A stretch of 64,000 bases of DNA from Devosia sediminis (GCF_016411825.1 NZ_JAEKMH010000004.1:434001-498000); one strand, 5' to 3'; counted from the stretch's first letter, positions 1-8,390 are shown. A program made the numbers and translations. Notes: a model not told the origin generated them from the letters alone.

Positions 1-179
1 GTCACTTCCACGGCAAGATCGGGCGTATAGCAGAGTTCGAGGAAGTCCCTGGCCTGGGTCCGGGTCTGGCGATACTCGGGCAGATAGCGTCCGGCCTGAC
101 GCATGATCCAGATCGGGGGGCGCTCTTGCCGCTGTCCAAGGACAGTGGCGAGCAATTTCCTGTCGGTCACCGGAGCCAT
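1..179 (-). CDS. hemE: Uroporphyrinogen decarboxylase, N-terminal part (runs off the left edge)
   Basis: Reading the minus strand from the ATG at 179 gives about 59 residues before the window ends. They contain [18 protein letters not shown], the signature near the HemE N-terminus that includes the substrate-binding arginines of the uroporphyrinogen pocket. HemE decarboxylates uroporphyrinogen III to coproporphyrinogen III in heme synthesis, in the cytoplasm. The gene points away from maf. In Caulobacter, Sinorhizobium and Brucella the chromosomal origin lies beside hemE, so this fragment is important for interpreting the next 440 bases. Identification is firm from the motif; the rest of the gene is outside the window. 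Confidence 0.93.
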   Translation of the reverse strand, partial: MAPVTDRKLLATVLGQRQERPPIWIMRQAGRYLPEYRQTRTQARDFLELCYTPDLAVEV

Positions 180-367
180 GCGTTCATCCCTTCAAAACCC
201 GATAAAGAGTCTTTCTTAGCTTCGCTTCTTTATCTTTATGGCGGTGTTTAGCTGGAATTCAGCGTCACCCACAATCTCGGCCTTCGGTGACACTTGCGCG
301 CAGGCGGAAGTTAACGAGGTGTGAACAGCTCTTAAACCTTACCCAAAGCTTAACGCCGCCACACCTC

Positions 368-382
368 TTAACGAGAGGTTAA
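368..382. promoter_or_regulatory. Perfect CtrA-type box (TTAA-N7-TTAA)
   Basis: TTAA at 368-371, seven bases, TTAA at 379-382. This is the full consensus of the cell-cycle regulator CtrA, which represses initiation by binding such boxes at the Caulobacter origin. Further TTAA half-sites lie at 311, 332 and 350. Confidence 0.6.
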
Positions 383-388
383 TCCGCC

Positions 389-413
389 GACTCCCGAGTC
401 AACGATTCGATTC
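389..413. promoter_or_regulatory. Cluster of four CcrM methylation sites (GANTC)
   Basis: GACTC 389-393, GAGTC 396-400, GATTC 404-408 and GATTC 409-413 fall within 25 bases, directly right of the CtrA box. GANTC is the target of the alphaproteobacterial cell-cycle DNA methyltransferase CcrM. Such density is far above chance spacing of several hundred bases. Confidence 0.6.
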
Positions 414-602
414 AGGCTGTGGACGGGGCTGCGTATATCCCTTCCGCGCTCCGGACCGCTTTCCCCAGAGCTTTCCACCGGGCCTCGGCAGCACCCGTCG
501 AAACCATCTGTTAACAAATTATGAGCGAGGTCGAACAAGTCCGCTCCCCTCGAAAACTTGCTCCCATTCGTCCACAGTTCGGCCTTGAGCTGGGGATGAC
601 TG

Positions 603-611
603 TGTGGAAAA
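603..611 (-). promoter_or_regulatory. DnaA-box-like sequence
   Basis: TTTTCCACA on the minus strand differs from the DnaA box TTATCCACA at one position. It lies 10 bases before the maf start, at the right end of the candidate origin. Confidence 0.45.
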
Positions 612-620
612 ACTCGTCCC

Positions 621-1223
621 ATGCTTATCCTCGCTTCCGCCAGTGCCACCCGCAAAGCCCTGCTGGACAAGGCCGGGTTGCGCTTCCTCAGCGCTGCGGC
701 GACCATCGACGAACGTGGTCTCGAAACCGTGGCGCTCGAGGCTGGTGGCGATGCGCGGGATGTCGCTTTGCTGCTGGCGCGGCGCAAGGCCGAGGGGATT
801 TCCGCGCTCCATCCCGGCGCCATCGTGATCGGCGCCGACCAGACCCTGGCGCTGGGGCCGGAGCTTTTGCACAAGCCATCCTCGCGCCAGGAGGCCGAGG
901 CCCAGCTCGACCGGTTGCGCGGCAAGACCCATCGCCTCCATGCCGCCGTGACACTGGTGCGGGACGGGATCATGCTGTGGTCGGATCTGCAGACAGCCGA
1001 GCTGACGATGCGCAGCTTTTCCACCGAGGAGCGCGACCAGGTACTCGATCTCGAAGGCGGTGCCATTCTTGCCTCGGTCGGCAGTTATCGGCTCGAAGGC
1101 CCGAGCATCAGGCTCTTTGACACCGTCAGCGGCGATTATTTCACCATTCTCGGGCTGCCGCTGCTTCCTCTGCTTGCGGCATTGCGCGATATCGCACCCG
1201 AACTCCTTGAACATCAGGACTGA
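621..1223 (+). CDS. maf: Maf-like nucleoside triphosphate pyrophosphatase
   Basis: A 200-residue protein of the Maf/HAM1 superfold, which hydrolyses non-canonical or modified NTPs in the cytoplasm. The N-terminal phosphate-binding motif SASATRK (residues 6-12) and the GADQT motif (71-75, with D73 as likely metal/base residue) are present, and the ASVGSYRLEG segment (151-160) corresponds to the conserved second half of the active site. Length fits the family. No strong ribosome site precedes the ATG at 621, but it begins exactly at the conserved first strand. It is first in a tight run maf-aroE-coaE-dnaQ (3-base gap, 3-base gap, 4-base overlap), a common order beside hemE in alphaproteobacteria. 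Confidence 0.93.
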   Translation: MLILASASATRKALLDKAGLRFLSAAATIDERGLETVALEAGGDARDVALLLARRKAEGISALHPGAIVIGADQTLALGPELLHKPSSRQEAEAQLDRLRGKTHRLHAAVTLVRDGIMLWSDLQTAELTMRSFSTEERDQVLDLEGGAILASVGSYRLEGPSIRLFDTVSGDYFTILGLPLLPLLAALRDIAPELLEHQD

Positions 1224-1226
1224 GCG

Positions 1227-2057
1227 TTGACCACCAGGGCCTTCGTCATCGGGCATCCCATCGCCCACTCCCGTTCCCCGCTGATTCACGGCACCTGGCT
1301 GGCCGAGCACGGCATCGATGGCAGCTACGAGGCCATCGACGTGGCGCCGGCCGACCTGCCGGCCTTTTTCGAGCGGCTGCGCGCCGGGGAATTTGCCGGC
1401 GGCAATGTGACCATTCCCCACAAGGAAGCGGTCTTTGCCCTGTGTGACAGCGTCGACGACCTCGCCCGCATGATCGGCGCCGTCAACACGCTTGTGGTTC
1501 GCGACGGCAAGGTGCACGGCACTAATACCGACTATCTGGGCTTTCTCGGCAATCTCGACGCCAATGCCCCTACTTGGTCGGATGGTCCCAAGGACGCCCT
1601 CATCATCGGCGCCGGTGGGGCGGCACGGGCCGTGCTTGTGGCGCTGCGGCGCCGCAATGGCGGCCAGGTCCACGTCCTCAACCGCACCCTGGCTAATGCC
1701 CAGGCGCTGATCGAGGAGATCGATGGTCCCTTCGAGGCGCACGGCTTCGAGGCCTTCGACGAATTGGCGCCGCGCATCGGCCTTGTGGTCAATACCAGCT
1801 CCATCGGCATGCATGGCACGCGGTTCGACTGGCTCGACATGGGCCTGTTGCCCAGGACTACGCTCGTAACCGACATCGTCTATACGCCACTCGAAACCCC
1901 GCTCCTGGCCGAGGCGCGCGCGCATGGCCTGCGCACCGTGGATGGCTTGGGCATGCTGCTGCACCAGGCCGTGCCCGGCTTTGCCGCCTGGTTCGGCGTC
2001 ACCCCCACCGTCACCCCGCAATTACGGGCGCTGGTGGAAAAAACGCTGGATCACTGA
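1227..2057 (+). CDS. aroE: Shikimate dehydrogenase (NADP+)
   Basis: 276 residues. It reduces 3-dehydroshikimate to shikimate in aromatic amino-acid synthesis. The N-terminal substrate site GHPIAHSRSPLIH (9-21, with the two substrate-contacting serines S15 and S17), the catalytic lysine K66 in NVTIPHKE, the NTD motif (100-102) and the NADP-binding GAGGAA loop (about 128-133) are all intact. The start is a TTG at 1227, three bases after the maf stop. The first conserved strand begins at residue 5, so no later start is possible without losing it. Translational coupling with maf is likely. Confidence 0.95.
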   Translation: MTTRAFVIGHPIAHSRSPLIHGTWLAEHGIDGSYEAIDVAPADLPAFFERLRAGEFAGGNVTIPHKEAVFALCDSVDDLARMIGAVNTLVVRDGKVHGTNTDYLGFLGNLDANAPTWSDGPKDALIIGAGGAARAVLVALRRRNGGQVHVLNRTLANAQALIEEIDGPFEAHGFEAFDELAPRIGLVVNTSSIGMHGTRFDWLDMGLLPRTTLVTDIVYTPLETPLLAEARAHGLRTVDGLGMLLHQAVPGFAAWFGVTPTVTPQLRALVEKTLDH

Positions 2058-2060
2058 GCC

Positions 2061-2651
2061 ATGCAGCGGATCGGCGTCACCGGCTCGATCGCCACCGGCA
2101 AGTCGACCCTGCTTGAGGCCTTTGCTGCCGTTGGCGTGCCGGTCTTTTCCGCCGATGCGGCGGTGGCCGCGCTTTATGCCGGCGAGGCAGTGGCCCCGGT
2201 GGAGGCGCTGTTTCCAGGTGTGAGCCGCGACGGCATCATCGACCGCCAGGAGCTGTCGCGCCGTCTTGCCGCCGATTCTTCCGGGTTCAAGCGGCTCGAG
2301 GCCGTGGTGCATCCCCTGGTCCGCCGGAAAATTGCAGACTTCCTCGATGCCGCCGAGCGTGACGGGCACGTGGCGGCCGCGGTGGAAGTGCCGCTATTGT
2401 TCGAAAGCGGCCATGACTATGGGTTTGATGCCATTGCCGTCACCCATGTCGACGACACGATCCAGCGCCAACGGGTTCTGGCCCGGCCGGGCATGACCGT
2501 GGAAAAGCTCGAGACCCTCCTTGCCCGTCAGATGCCACAGGCCGAAAAGAAGCGACGGGCCACCTGGCTCTTCGATACGGCGCAGGCGCCCGAGCAGATC
2601 GAAGCACAGGTCGCCGACCTCGTGGCGGACTTGAGACGGCAGGATCCATGA
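2061..2651 (+). CDS. coaE: Dephospho-CoA kinase
   Basis: 196 residues, usual CoaE length. It phosphorylates the 3'-hydroxyl of dephospho-CoA, the last step of coenzyme A synthesis. The P-loop GSIATGKST (8-16) opens the protein and is followed by a family-typical SADA segment near residue 31 and the VEVPLLFES segment near residue 110. It begins three bases after aroE and overlaps dnaQ by four bases (ATGA), so the four genes are probably one transcript. The type I pantothenate kinase gene for the first step of the same pathway lies at 13404. Confidence 0.95.
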   Translation: MQRIGVTGSIATGKSTLLEAFAAVGVPVFSADAAVAALYAGEAVAPVEALFPGVSRDGIIDRQELSRRLAADSSGFKRLEAVVHPLVRRKIADFLDAAERDGHVAAAVEVPLLFESGHDYGFDAIAVTHVDDTIQRQRVLARPGMTVEKLETLLARQMPQAEKKRRATWLFDTAQAPEQIEAQVADLVADLRRQDP

Positions 2652-3358
2652 TCAGGGAAATCGTACTCGACACCGAAACCACGGGCCTTTCGCCAACCGG
2701 CGGCGATCGGCTGGTGGAAATCGGCTGTGTCGAACTGATCAACCACATTCCCACCGGCAAGAACTTTCACGTCTACATCAATCCCCAGCGCTCCATGCCC
2801 GAAGAGGCGTTTCGCGTGCATGGGCTCAGCGAGGAATTCCTGGCCGATAAGCCTGTCTTCAGGGACGTAGCCGACGATTTTCTCGCCTTTATCGGCGACG
2901 CGACCCTCGTCATCCACAATGCCCCCTTCGACATGGGCTTTCTCAACCACCAGCTTGAGCTCATCGGCCGCAAGACGCTCGACAATGCGGTGATCGACAC
3001 GGTCATGGTGGCCCGCCAGAAGCATCCGGGCGCCCGCGTCAGCCTCGATGCGCTCTGCAAGCATTACGGCATCGATAATTCCCGCCGCACCCTGCATGGA
3101 GCGCTGCTCGACAGCGAAATCCTCGCGGAAGTCTATCTGGAGCTGATCGGCGGCAAGCAGGTTAGCCTGGCGCTGGTGGCCGAAGTGGAAACCACGGTTT
3201 CGGGCGCGACCGTGGCGCGCATCGCCGTGGCGCAGCGGCCGGTCGCCCTGCCCAGTCGCATTTCCGACGCCGAGGCGGTGGCGCACGCTGCTTTCGTGGC
3301 CAAGATGGGCGAAAGCGCCATCTGGGCGCAGTATGAAGAGCAGGCCGCGGCCGAATAG
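2648..3358 (+). CDS. dnaQ: DNA polymerase III epsilon subunit (3'-5' proofreading exonuclease)
   Basis: 236 residues of the DnaQ/DEDDh family. Exo I (LDTETTG, acidic D8 and E10), Exo II (HNAPFD, 90-95) and Exo III (H150, D155) carry the metal-binding and catalytic residues. The C-terminal tail beyond residue 190 would hold the polymerase-contact segment. The start overlaps the coaE stop by four bases. A strong bidirectional terminator follows at 3382-3409, ending the maf-dnaQ operon. Confidence 0.95.
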   Translation: MIREIVLDTETTGLSPTGGDRLVEIGCVELINHIPTGKNFHVYINPQRSMPEEAFRVHGLSEEFLADKPVFRDVADDFLAFIGDATLVIHNAPFDMGFLNHQLELIGRKTLDNAVIDTVMVARQKHPGARVSLDALCKHYGIDNSRRTLHGALLDSEILAEVYLELIGGKQVSLALVAEVETTVSGATVARIAVAQRPVALPSRISDAEAVAHAAFVAKMGESAIWAQYEEQAAAE

Positions 3359-3381
3359 GCTATCCACCCACTGGCAAAAAG

Positions 3382-3409
3382 AAAAACCCCGGTTCGCACC
3401 GGGGTTTTT
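3382..3409. terminator. Bidirectional rho-independent terminator between dnaQ and secB
   Basis: An 11-base perfect inverted repeat (AAAAACCCCGG at 3382-3392, CCGGGGTTTTT at 3399-3409) with a six-base loop. A-tract and T-tract flank the GC stem, so it can stop both the (+) dnaQ and the (-) secB transcripts, which converge here. Confidence 0.9.
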
Positions 3410-3430
3410 GGTTTGTGACTGATGTCGCGA

Positions 3431-3946
3431 TCAGTTCGGCTTGGCCGGCTCGACCAGCGGCGCAGCAGTGCCGCCATTCTGCTGGGCCAGCTTGGCCAGG
3501 TTCTGCCGATAGATGGCGGAGAAATCGACCGGCTCCATCATCAGCGGCGGGAAGCCGCCCTGCTGGGTGACGCTGGCCAGGACCTGGCGGGCAAACGGGA
3601 AGATCAGCCGCGGGCATTCGATCATCAGCAACGGCGAAAGCTGGTTTTCCGGCACGTTCTTGAGGCGGAAGATGCCGCCATAGACGAGCTCGACATTGAA
3701 CAGCACGGTTTCGTCGCGATTGGCCTTGGCATTGAGCGTCAGCTCGACCGCATAGATTTCGTCGTTCTGCTTCTTGACGCCAACCGAGATCGAGACGTTG
3801 AAGGCCGGATTGGCGCCGCCGCTGAGCAGCGTGGTCGGCGCGCCGGGATTTTCGAAGGAAAGGTCGCGGATATACTGACCCACAAGGTTCATGCTGGGCG
3901 CTTGGCCGGGCTGCGGCGCTGCCGCGCCCTGGTTTTCATCGGCCAT
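3431..3946 (-). CDS. secB: Protein-export chaperone SecB
   Basis: 171 residues. SecB is a homotetrameric cytosolic chaperone that keeps preproteins unfolded and hands them to SecA. The typical alphaproteobacterial features are visible: a polar, proline- and glutamine-rich N-terminus, the NLVGQYIRDLSFENP segment (about 21-35), the ECPRLIFPFARQ segment in the second half and the GGFPPLMMEPVDF end. The ATG at 3946 is preceded by AAAAGGA. Convergent to dnaQ; conserved neighbour of dnaQ in related genomes. Confidence 0.95.
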   Translation of the reverse strand: MADENQGAAAPQPGQAPSMNLVGQYIRDLSFENPGAPTTLLSGGANPAFNVSISVGVKKQNDEIYAVELTLNAKANRDETVLFNVELVYGGIFRLKNVPENQLSPLLMIECPRLIFPFARQVLASVTQQGGFPPLMMEPVDFSAIYRQNLAKLAQQNGGTAAPLVEPAKPN

Positions 3947-4027
3947 TATCTGGTCCTTTTAAGTGGCGAGTTCAGGCAATTGGGCGAGTGGCTAACACTT
4001 TTGGCTGAGACGGACAAGCCAAGCGGC

Positions 4028-4492
4028 CTAGTCGCGCTTGTCACGCCAGTCCTCATCGCGGAGCTCGATTGATCGGATCTCGTCATCCGGGTATGCGGTG
4101 GGTTGCTCGTAGCGGCGATAGGTCGTCGTGGTCTCGACTACCCGGACCCGTCCGGCGAGGGACGAGAACAGCCAGCCGCGAACCGGGGGCGCGAGCAGGG
4201 TCAGCGCCACGAGGTCGCTGAGGAAACCCGGAACGATCAACAGGATTCCCGCCAGCCCGACCAGCATGCCGTCGAACATGGTGCGGCCGGGAATGGTGCC
4301 GGCGCTGACATTGTTCCTGAGGCGGGCAATTGCCTGCAGGCCCTGCTGGCGCAGGATAAGCCCGCCGGCAATGCCGGCAAGGATCACGAGGCCCAGCGTC
4401 GGCAGGAGGCCAATCGTCCGTCCGACGACGATGAACAGCGCGATCTCGATCAGCGGCAGCAGCAGAAAACAAATACCGATCAGGCGGCCCAA
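4028..4492 (-). CDS. fxsA: FxsA-family inner-membrane protein
   Basis: From the TTG at 4492 the protein is 154 residues and starts GRLIGICFLLLPLIEIALF, which matches the usual FxsA start (a first membrane helix at the very N-terminus). An upstream TTG at 4549 in the same frame would add 19 charged residues and is less likely. Two further hydrophobic segments and a hydrophilic C-terminal tail follow. FxsA was named for suppressing phage exclusion by F; its cellular role is not settled. The gene is divergent from the Tim44-like gene and downstream of nothing obvious on its strand. Confidence 0.85.
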   Translation of the reverse strand: MGRLIGICFLLLPLIEIALFIVVGRTIGLLPTLGLVILAGIAGGLILRQQGLQAIARLRNNVSAGTIPGRTMFDGMLVGLAGILLIVPGFLSDLVALTLLAPPVRGWLFSSLAGRVRVVETTTTYRRYEQPTAYPDDEIRSIELRDEDWRDKRD

Positions 4493-4572
4493 GGTCTTAT
4501 CTCTGTCTCTTCGCGCGGTGGGGCGCGGCAAAAACGCAACTCGCCCCAACGTGAACTGGTTTCGGGCTAAAG

Positions 4573-4593
4573 CTTTCCCTATATATAGGAAAG
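4573..4593. promoter_or_regulatory. Palindrome CTTTCC-N9-GGAAAG in the fxsA / Tim44-like divergent promoter region
   Basis: CTTTCC (4573-4578) and its exact complement GGAAAG (4588-4593) flank the spacer CTATATATA. The AT core resembles a -10 element, so this could be an operator over a promoter of either divergent gene. Function is inference. Confidence 0.4.
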
Positions 4594-4659
4594 TCGCGGC
4601 GCAGAACGAGCGCCCCCATCAGTTTTTTGTCGACGCTTCCCGCGCAAGGTGCCCATTTC

Positions 4660-5382
4660 ATGGACGGTTTCCTCGATCTGCCGACACTCATCGCCATTGC
4701 CGTTGCTGTTTTCGTGCTGTTCCGGCTGCGGTCGGTGCTCGGCACCCGTACAGGCAATGAACGCCCGCCTGTGGATCGCACGCGCTCGTCGCGCCCGGAC
4801 AAGCCGACGGATGCCAAGGACGAAACGGTGGTGCCATTGCGGCCGCGTCCCGCCCAGCCGGACCTTGATGATGAACGCCGCGCCCGCAAGACCGAGGCCG
4901 AGATTGAACAGGCTGCCGCCGGCAATGCCGAGCTCGCGGCCGGCCTGCGCGCCGTGGTCGAGGCTGATTCCACCTTCTCGCCCAAGGGTTTCCTTGAAGG
5001 CGCCAAGCAGGCCTATGAGATGATCGTGACGGCCTATGCGGCCGGCGATCGCCAGACCCTGCGCGATCTCCTCGACAAGCCGATCTTCGAAAGCTTCCAG
5101 CGCGCCATCGCCGATCGTGAAGCCGCCGGCCACACGGTCGACTTTACCTTTGTCGGCCTGCCCAAGATCGCCATCGTCGATGCCGAATACGACCGCAAGG
5201 ACGTCACCGTCACGGTCGATTTCCACGCCGAAGTGGTTTCGGCCACGCGCGACAAGGACGGCAATCTCGTCGAGGGCAATGCCGACCAGGTCCAGACCAT
5301 CGCCGATGAATGGACCTTTGCGCGCAATCCCAAGTCGCGCGATCCGAACTGGAAGGTCGTGGCAACCAGCCAGCTCGATTGA
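4660..5382 (+). CDS. Tim44-like domain membrane protein
   Basis: 240 residues. A single N-terminal membrane helix (about 5-22, LPTLIAIAVAVFVLF) is followed by a charged low-complexity linker rich in Arg, Lys and Glu (to about 95) and a C-terminal Tim44-like domain (about 100-240, including KGFLEGAKQAYEMIV). Bacterial Tim44-like proteins are inner-membrane proteins related to the mitochondrial import motor subunit; their job in bacteria is poorly defined. The ATG at 4660 is preferred over a TTG at 4627 because it starts just before the helix. It lies 22 bases before an Smr-domain gene, a common alphaproteobacterial pair, but the mltA gene often found between them is missing here. Confidence 0.85.
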   Translation: MDGFLDLPTLIAIAVAVFVLFRLRSVLGTRTGNERPPVDRTRSSRPDKPTDAKDETVVPLRPRPAQPDLDDERRARKTEAEIEQAAAGNAELAAGLRAVVEADSTFSPKGFLEGAKQAYEMIVTAYAAGDRQTLRDLLDKPIFESFQRAIADREAAGHTVDFTFVGLPKIAIVDAEYDRKDVTVTVDFHAEVVSATRDKDGNLVEGNADQVQTIADEWTFARNPKSRDPNWKVVATSQLD

Positions 5383-5404
5383 TCTTCTCCCGGCAGGCCC
5401 GACC

Positions 5405-5986
5405 ATGTCCAAGCGCCACTCGAAGCGCCTGCCGCACGACTTCCATCTCTGGACCACGGTCGCCGAGACCGTGGAACCGCTGCGGCGCAAGGGTCTCTTG
5501 AAACTGGGTCACGGCACCTTGCCTGTACCCGAGCCGGACCCAGCCCCACGGGTTAAGTCACCGCCCAAGCCGCTCACATCCGGCAAGCCTTTTCTCGCGC
5601 CTTACCAGGCGCCGGCCAGCCCGGTCCCGGTGGTGGAAAAGGGTGTCGATCCCGCCATCCACAAGAAGGTCCGGCGTGGCCGCATCGATATCGATGGCAG
5701 GATCGACCTTCATGGCATGACCCAGAACGAGGCCCGCGAGACGCTGCGGCGCTTCATCGGTGCGCGGGCGGCTCGCGGCGACCGCACCGTGCTGGTCATC
5801 ACCGGCAAGGGGGTCAAGACCGACAATGACTACATCGCCGCCATGACCGAGCGCGGCATCCTCAGAACCATGCTGCCGATCTGGCTCAGCGAGCCGGGCC
5901 TGTCGCATCTGATCTCGGGCTGGAGCGTGGCGGCGCGTGGCCATGGCGGAGAGGGGGCGTGGTATGTGCGCCTGCGGCGCCAATGA
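5405..5986 (+). CDS. Smr-domain protein (MutS2/SmrA-type putative endonuclease)
   Basis: 193 residues. A basic, proline-rich N-terminal half (about 1-100) precedes a C-terminal Smr domain (about 100-193) with the DLHGMTQNEA signature and the ITGKG motif (LVITGKGV), hallmark residues of Smr DNA/RNA-binding nucleases. Catalytic activity is not proved by sequence. The ATG at 5405 follows the Tim44-like gene by 22 bases; an earlier in-frame start would overlap that gene completely. The stop overlaps the next start by ATGA, so the helix-turn-helix gene is coupled to it. Confidence 0.88.
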   Translation: MSKRHSKRLPHDFHLWTTVAETVEPLRRKGLLKLGHGTLPVPEPDPAPRVKSPPKPLTSGKPFLAPYQAPASPVPVVEKGVDPAIHKKVRRGRIDIDGRIDLHGMTQNEARETLRRFIGARAARGDRTVLVITGKGVKTDNDYIAAMTERGILRTMLPIWLSEPGLSHLISGWSVAARGHGGEGAWYVRLRRQ

Positions 5987-6351
5987 CCCCGCTCGGCGCC
6001 AAATTGCGGGCCCTGCGCGAGGCGCGCGGCATTTCCCTCAAGGAAATGGCGGCGGCTCTGAATGTGTCCTCGGCCTATCTGTCTGCCCTCGAACACGGTA
6101 AGCGCGGCCAGCCGACGAGCTTCCTCCTCCACCGCATGATCGCCTATTTCAATGTCATCTGGGACGAAGCCGAGGAACTGCAGCGCCTGGCCGAAATCTC
6201 CGATCCCAAGGTCACCATCGACACGGGCGGCCTCGTGCCCGAGGCGACGGAACTGGCCAACCGCCTGCGCGACAATATCGAGCGGTTGGAGCCCGAGGAC
6301 TTGCGATTTCTGCGCGATGAACTGGTGAAGCGGGCGGCGCGGAAGCGCTAA
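5983..6351 (+). CDS. Helix-turn-helix (XRE-family) transcriptional regulator
   Basis: 122 residues. An N-terminal HTH_3 domain (about 5-60, LRALREARGISLKEMAAALN then SSAYLSALEHGKRG) is followed by an acidic helical tail ending in a run of basic residues. The start is the ATG overlapping the smr stop (ATGA), giving MTPLGAKL; an earlier ATG at 5959 lies inside smr. Small XRE regulators of this kind are found after smr in related genomes; their targets are unknown. It ends the operon, before a repeat-rich gap. Confidence 0.85.
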   Translation: MTPLGAKLRALREARGISLKEMAAALNVSSAYLSALEHGKRGQPTSFLLHRMIAYFNVIWDEAEELQRLAEISDPKVTIDTGGLVPEATELANRLRDNIERLEPEDLRFLRDELVKRAARKR

Positions 6352-6373
6352 TCGCGGCAGACACCCCAAGCAC

Positions 6374-6475
6374 GATGTCATCCCGGCGTAGGCCGGGATC
6401 CATGCTGCGTGCTGTCCGGGAGTTCAGAGCCGACCTGTGATCGGATATGGGTTCCGGCCTGCACCGGGATGACCC
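6374..6475. repeat. REP-like palindromic repeat pair (family A)
   Basis: Contains TGTCATCCCGGC...GCCGGGATCC and, inverted further on, ACCGGGATGAC. The same unit recurs at 9841 and 12995. It lies between the HTH gene and the hslU terminator. Confidence 0.7.
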
Positions 6476-6511
6476 GGTGGGTGTCGCCAGTTTTGGTGCT
6501 CCACATGAAAA

Positions 6512-6534
6512 CACCCCGGGCTCGGCCCGGGGTG
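6512..6534 (-). terminator. Terminator of hslU
   Basis: Perfect 10-base stem CACCCCGGGC / GCCCGGGGTG with a three-base loop. On the minus strand it is followed by TTTTCATG, giving a short U tract, so it fits the end of the hslV-hslU transcript. Confidence 0.75.
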
Positions 6535-6558
6535 GCACTGTGTAGCTGATGCCTTGGC

Positions 6559-7869
6559 CTACAACACGAACTTGCTCAAATCCGTATCCCCGGCCAGCAC
6601 GCCGACCTTTTCGCGGACAAAGGCGGCGTCGATGGTGATGGTCTGGCCGTTACGGTCAGGCGCGTCGAAGCTGATCTCCTCGACCAGCCGTTCCATCACC
6701 GTCTGCAGGCGACGGGCGCCGATATTCTCGACGCTGGAATTGACCTTCACCGCGGCATCGGCAATCGCCTCGATGGCGTCCTGCGTCACGCTGAGGGTCA
6801 CGCCCTCGGTGCCCATCAATGCCACATATTGCTTGATGAGGCTGGCCTCGGTGTCGCTCAGAATGCCGATGAAATCCTCGCGCGTCAGCGCCTTGAGTTC
6901 CACCCGGATCGGCAGGCGGCCCTGCAATTCGGGCAGCAGGTCCGAGGGCTTGCTCACATGGAAGGCGCCCGAGGCGATGAAGAGAATATGGTCGGTCTTG
7001 ACCGGTCCATACTTGGTCGCGACGGTCGTGCCTTCGATCAGCGGCAGCAGGTCCCGCTGCACGCCTTCGCGCGACGGGCCGCCCTGCACGCCACCCTCAC
7101 GGGCCGCGACCTTATCGATCTCGTCGATAAAGACGATGCCGTGATTTTCCACCAGCTCGATGGCCTCGGCCTTGAGCTGGTCCTGGTCGAGCAGCTTGTC
7201 GGCTTCCTCGGCGATCAGCGGCTCATAGGCATCCTTGACCTTGATCTTGCGCTTGACCCCGCGCCCGCCCATGGCCTGCTTGAACATGTCGGAAAGATTG
7301 ATCATGCCGATGCCGCCATTGGGCATGCCGGGGATTTCGAAGCCGCCGGCGCCGGGCGAGGGCTGCATCTCGATCTCGACTTCCTTGTCGTCGAGTTCGT
7401 TGTCCCTCAGCTTCTTGCGGAAGCTCTCGCGGGTCGACGGCGTCGCGGACGTGCCGACCAGGGCGTCGAGCACCCGCTCCTCGGCATTGTGGTGCGCCTG
7501 GGCCTGCACGTCGCGCCGGCGCTTGTCGCGCAAGACGGTGATGCCGGCTTCGACGAGGTCACGGACGATCTGCTCGACGTCGCGGCCGACATAGCCGACC
7601 TCGGTGAACTTGGTCGCTTCGACCTTGACGAAGGGCGCCTGCGCCAGCCGGGCGAGGCGGCGCGAGATCTCGGTCTTGCCGACACCGGTCGGTCCGATCA
7701 TCAGAATGTTCTTGGGGCTCACCTCGCGGCGGAGTTCGGCCGGCAATTGCTGCCGGCGCCAGCGATTGCGCAAGGCAACGGCGACTGCGCGCTTGGCGTC
7801 GGCCTGTCCCACGATGTGGCGATCGAGCTCGGAGACGATCTCGCGCGGCGAAAAATTGGTTTCACTCAT
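6559..7869 (-). CDS. hslU: HslU, ATPase/unfoldase subunit of the HslUV protease
   Basis: 436 residues, normal length. AAA+ Walker A GPTGVGKT (59-66) and Walker [10 protein letters not shown] (near 250) are intact. The insertion (I) domain spans roughly 110-240 and includes a Gly/Pro-rich loop. The C-terminal DLSKFVL, which docks into HslV, is present. HslU hexamers unfold substrates and feed them to HslV. The ATG overlaps the stop of the preceding acetyltransferase gene by eight bases, so translation is probably coupled. Expression is likely heat-shock controlled through the promoter before hslV. Confidence 0.97.
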   Translation of the reverse strand: MSETNFSPREIVSELDRHIVGQADAKRAVAVALRNRWRRQQLPAELRREVSPKNILMIGPTGVGKTEISRRLARLAQAPFVKVEATKFTEVGYVGRDVEQIVRDLVEAGITVLRDKRRRDVQAQAHHNAEERVLDALVGTSATPSTRESFRKKLRDNELDDKEVEIEMQPSPGAGGFEIPGMPNGGIGMINLSDMFKQAMGGRGVKRKIKVKDAYEPLIAEEADKLLDQDQLKAEAIELVENHGIVFIDEIDKVAAREGGVQGGPSREGVQRDLLPLIEGTTVATKYGPVKTDHILFIASGAFHVSKPSDLLPELQGRLPIRVELKALTREDFIGILSDTEASLIKQYVALMGTEGVTLSVTQDAIEAIADAAVKVNSSVENIGARRLQTVMERLVEEISFDAPDRNGQTITIDAAFVREKVGVLAGDTDLSKFVL

Positions 7870-8386
7870 TGCTTGTCTTTCCTGGTGCCTTGTCGAGAAA
7901 GCGCACCATCAGGTGTTCGTCGATGTATCGACCGTTCACGAAGAGATAGCGGGGCTCGGTGCCATAGGTTTGGAAGCCGAGCTTCTGGTAGAGGCGGATG
8001 GCCGGTTCGTTCTCCGACCAGACGCCGAGATGGATCTGGATCACCTGACTCCTCGCGTGATCGACCAGATGTTCGACCAGCGCCCGGGACATGCCGGTGC
8101 CGCGATGTTCGGGCCGCACATAGACCTGGATCATCCAGCCGCGATGCCGCTCCTTGGCGCCGCCATCGCGCAGGAAGGCATTGATGCCACCCAGGCGTCC
8201 ATCGGGCAGGATCGCCCCGAAGACGGTCAGCGTTTCCAGCGTCTGCCGGATCTCATCGTCGCCTTTCTGCGCAAAGGCCTCCGCCGTGGCGACAAAGGCC
8301 TCCGGATGATTCGCCAGGGCCTCGTGGCGAATTGCGCGATAGGCGGCCAAGTCCTCCGCGCCCAGGCGTCTGATCGAATAGGTCAC
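7862..8386 (-). CDS. GNAT-family N-acetyltransferase located between hslV and hslU
   Basis: 174 residues with the GNAT fold. The acetyl-CoA-binding segment [20 protein letters not shown] (motif A, with the R/Q-x-x-G-x-G/A pattern) is clear near residues 90-110, and the C-terminal [20 protein letters not shown] is the usual motif B. Substrate is unknown. The start is GTG at 8386. It begins four bases after hslV and overlaps hslU by eight bases, so it is an integral member of the protease operon; whether it modifies the protease or a substrate cannot be told. Confidence 0.9.
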   Translation of the reverse strand: MTYSIRRLGAEDLAAYRAIRHEALANHPEAFVATAEAFAQKGDDEIRQTLETLTVFGAILPDGRLGGINAFLRDGGAKERHRGWMIQVYVRPEHRGTGMSRALVEHLVDHARSQVIQIHLGVWSENEPAIRLYQKLGFQTYGTEPRYLFVNGRYIDEHLMVRFLDKAPGKTSNE

Positions 8387-8390
8387 CGGA

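Larger units (their letters stand above)
180..620. other. Candidate chromosomal replication origin (oriC) between hemE and maf
   Basis: This 441-base gap carries no credible gene. It holds an AT-rich stretch near 200-250, repeated TTAA half-sites at 311, 332 and 350, a perfect TTAA-N7-TTAA CtrA box at 368-382, four GANTC sites at 389-413 plus one at 207-211, and one good DnaA-box-like sequence (TTTTCCACA on the minus strand, 603-611) with weaker ones at 418-426 and 568-576. Known origins of Caulobacter, Sinorhizobium and Brucella lie beside hemE and combine DnaA and CtrA sites. The RP001 (DUF299) gene that often sits here is absent. Origin function is inference. Confidence 0.6.

Noticed and set aside
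418-576. DnaA boxes at 418-426 and 568-576
   Set aside because: Each differs from TTATCCACA at two or more positions, so they are kept only as weak supporting signals and not listed as separate sites.
521-1120. Possible RP001 (DUF299) gene beside hemE
   Set aside because: The frame overlaps maf and has no DUF299 motif; the gene is simply missing here.
519-2021. Long open frame on the minus strand opposite maf and aroE
   Set aside because: Antisense shadow produced by high GC; no domain, while maf and aroE on the plus strand have intact motifs.
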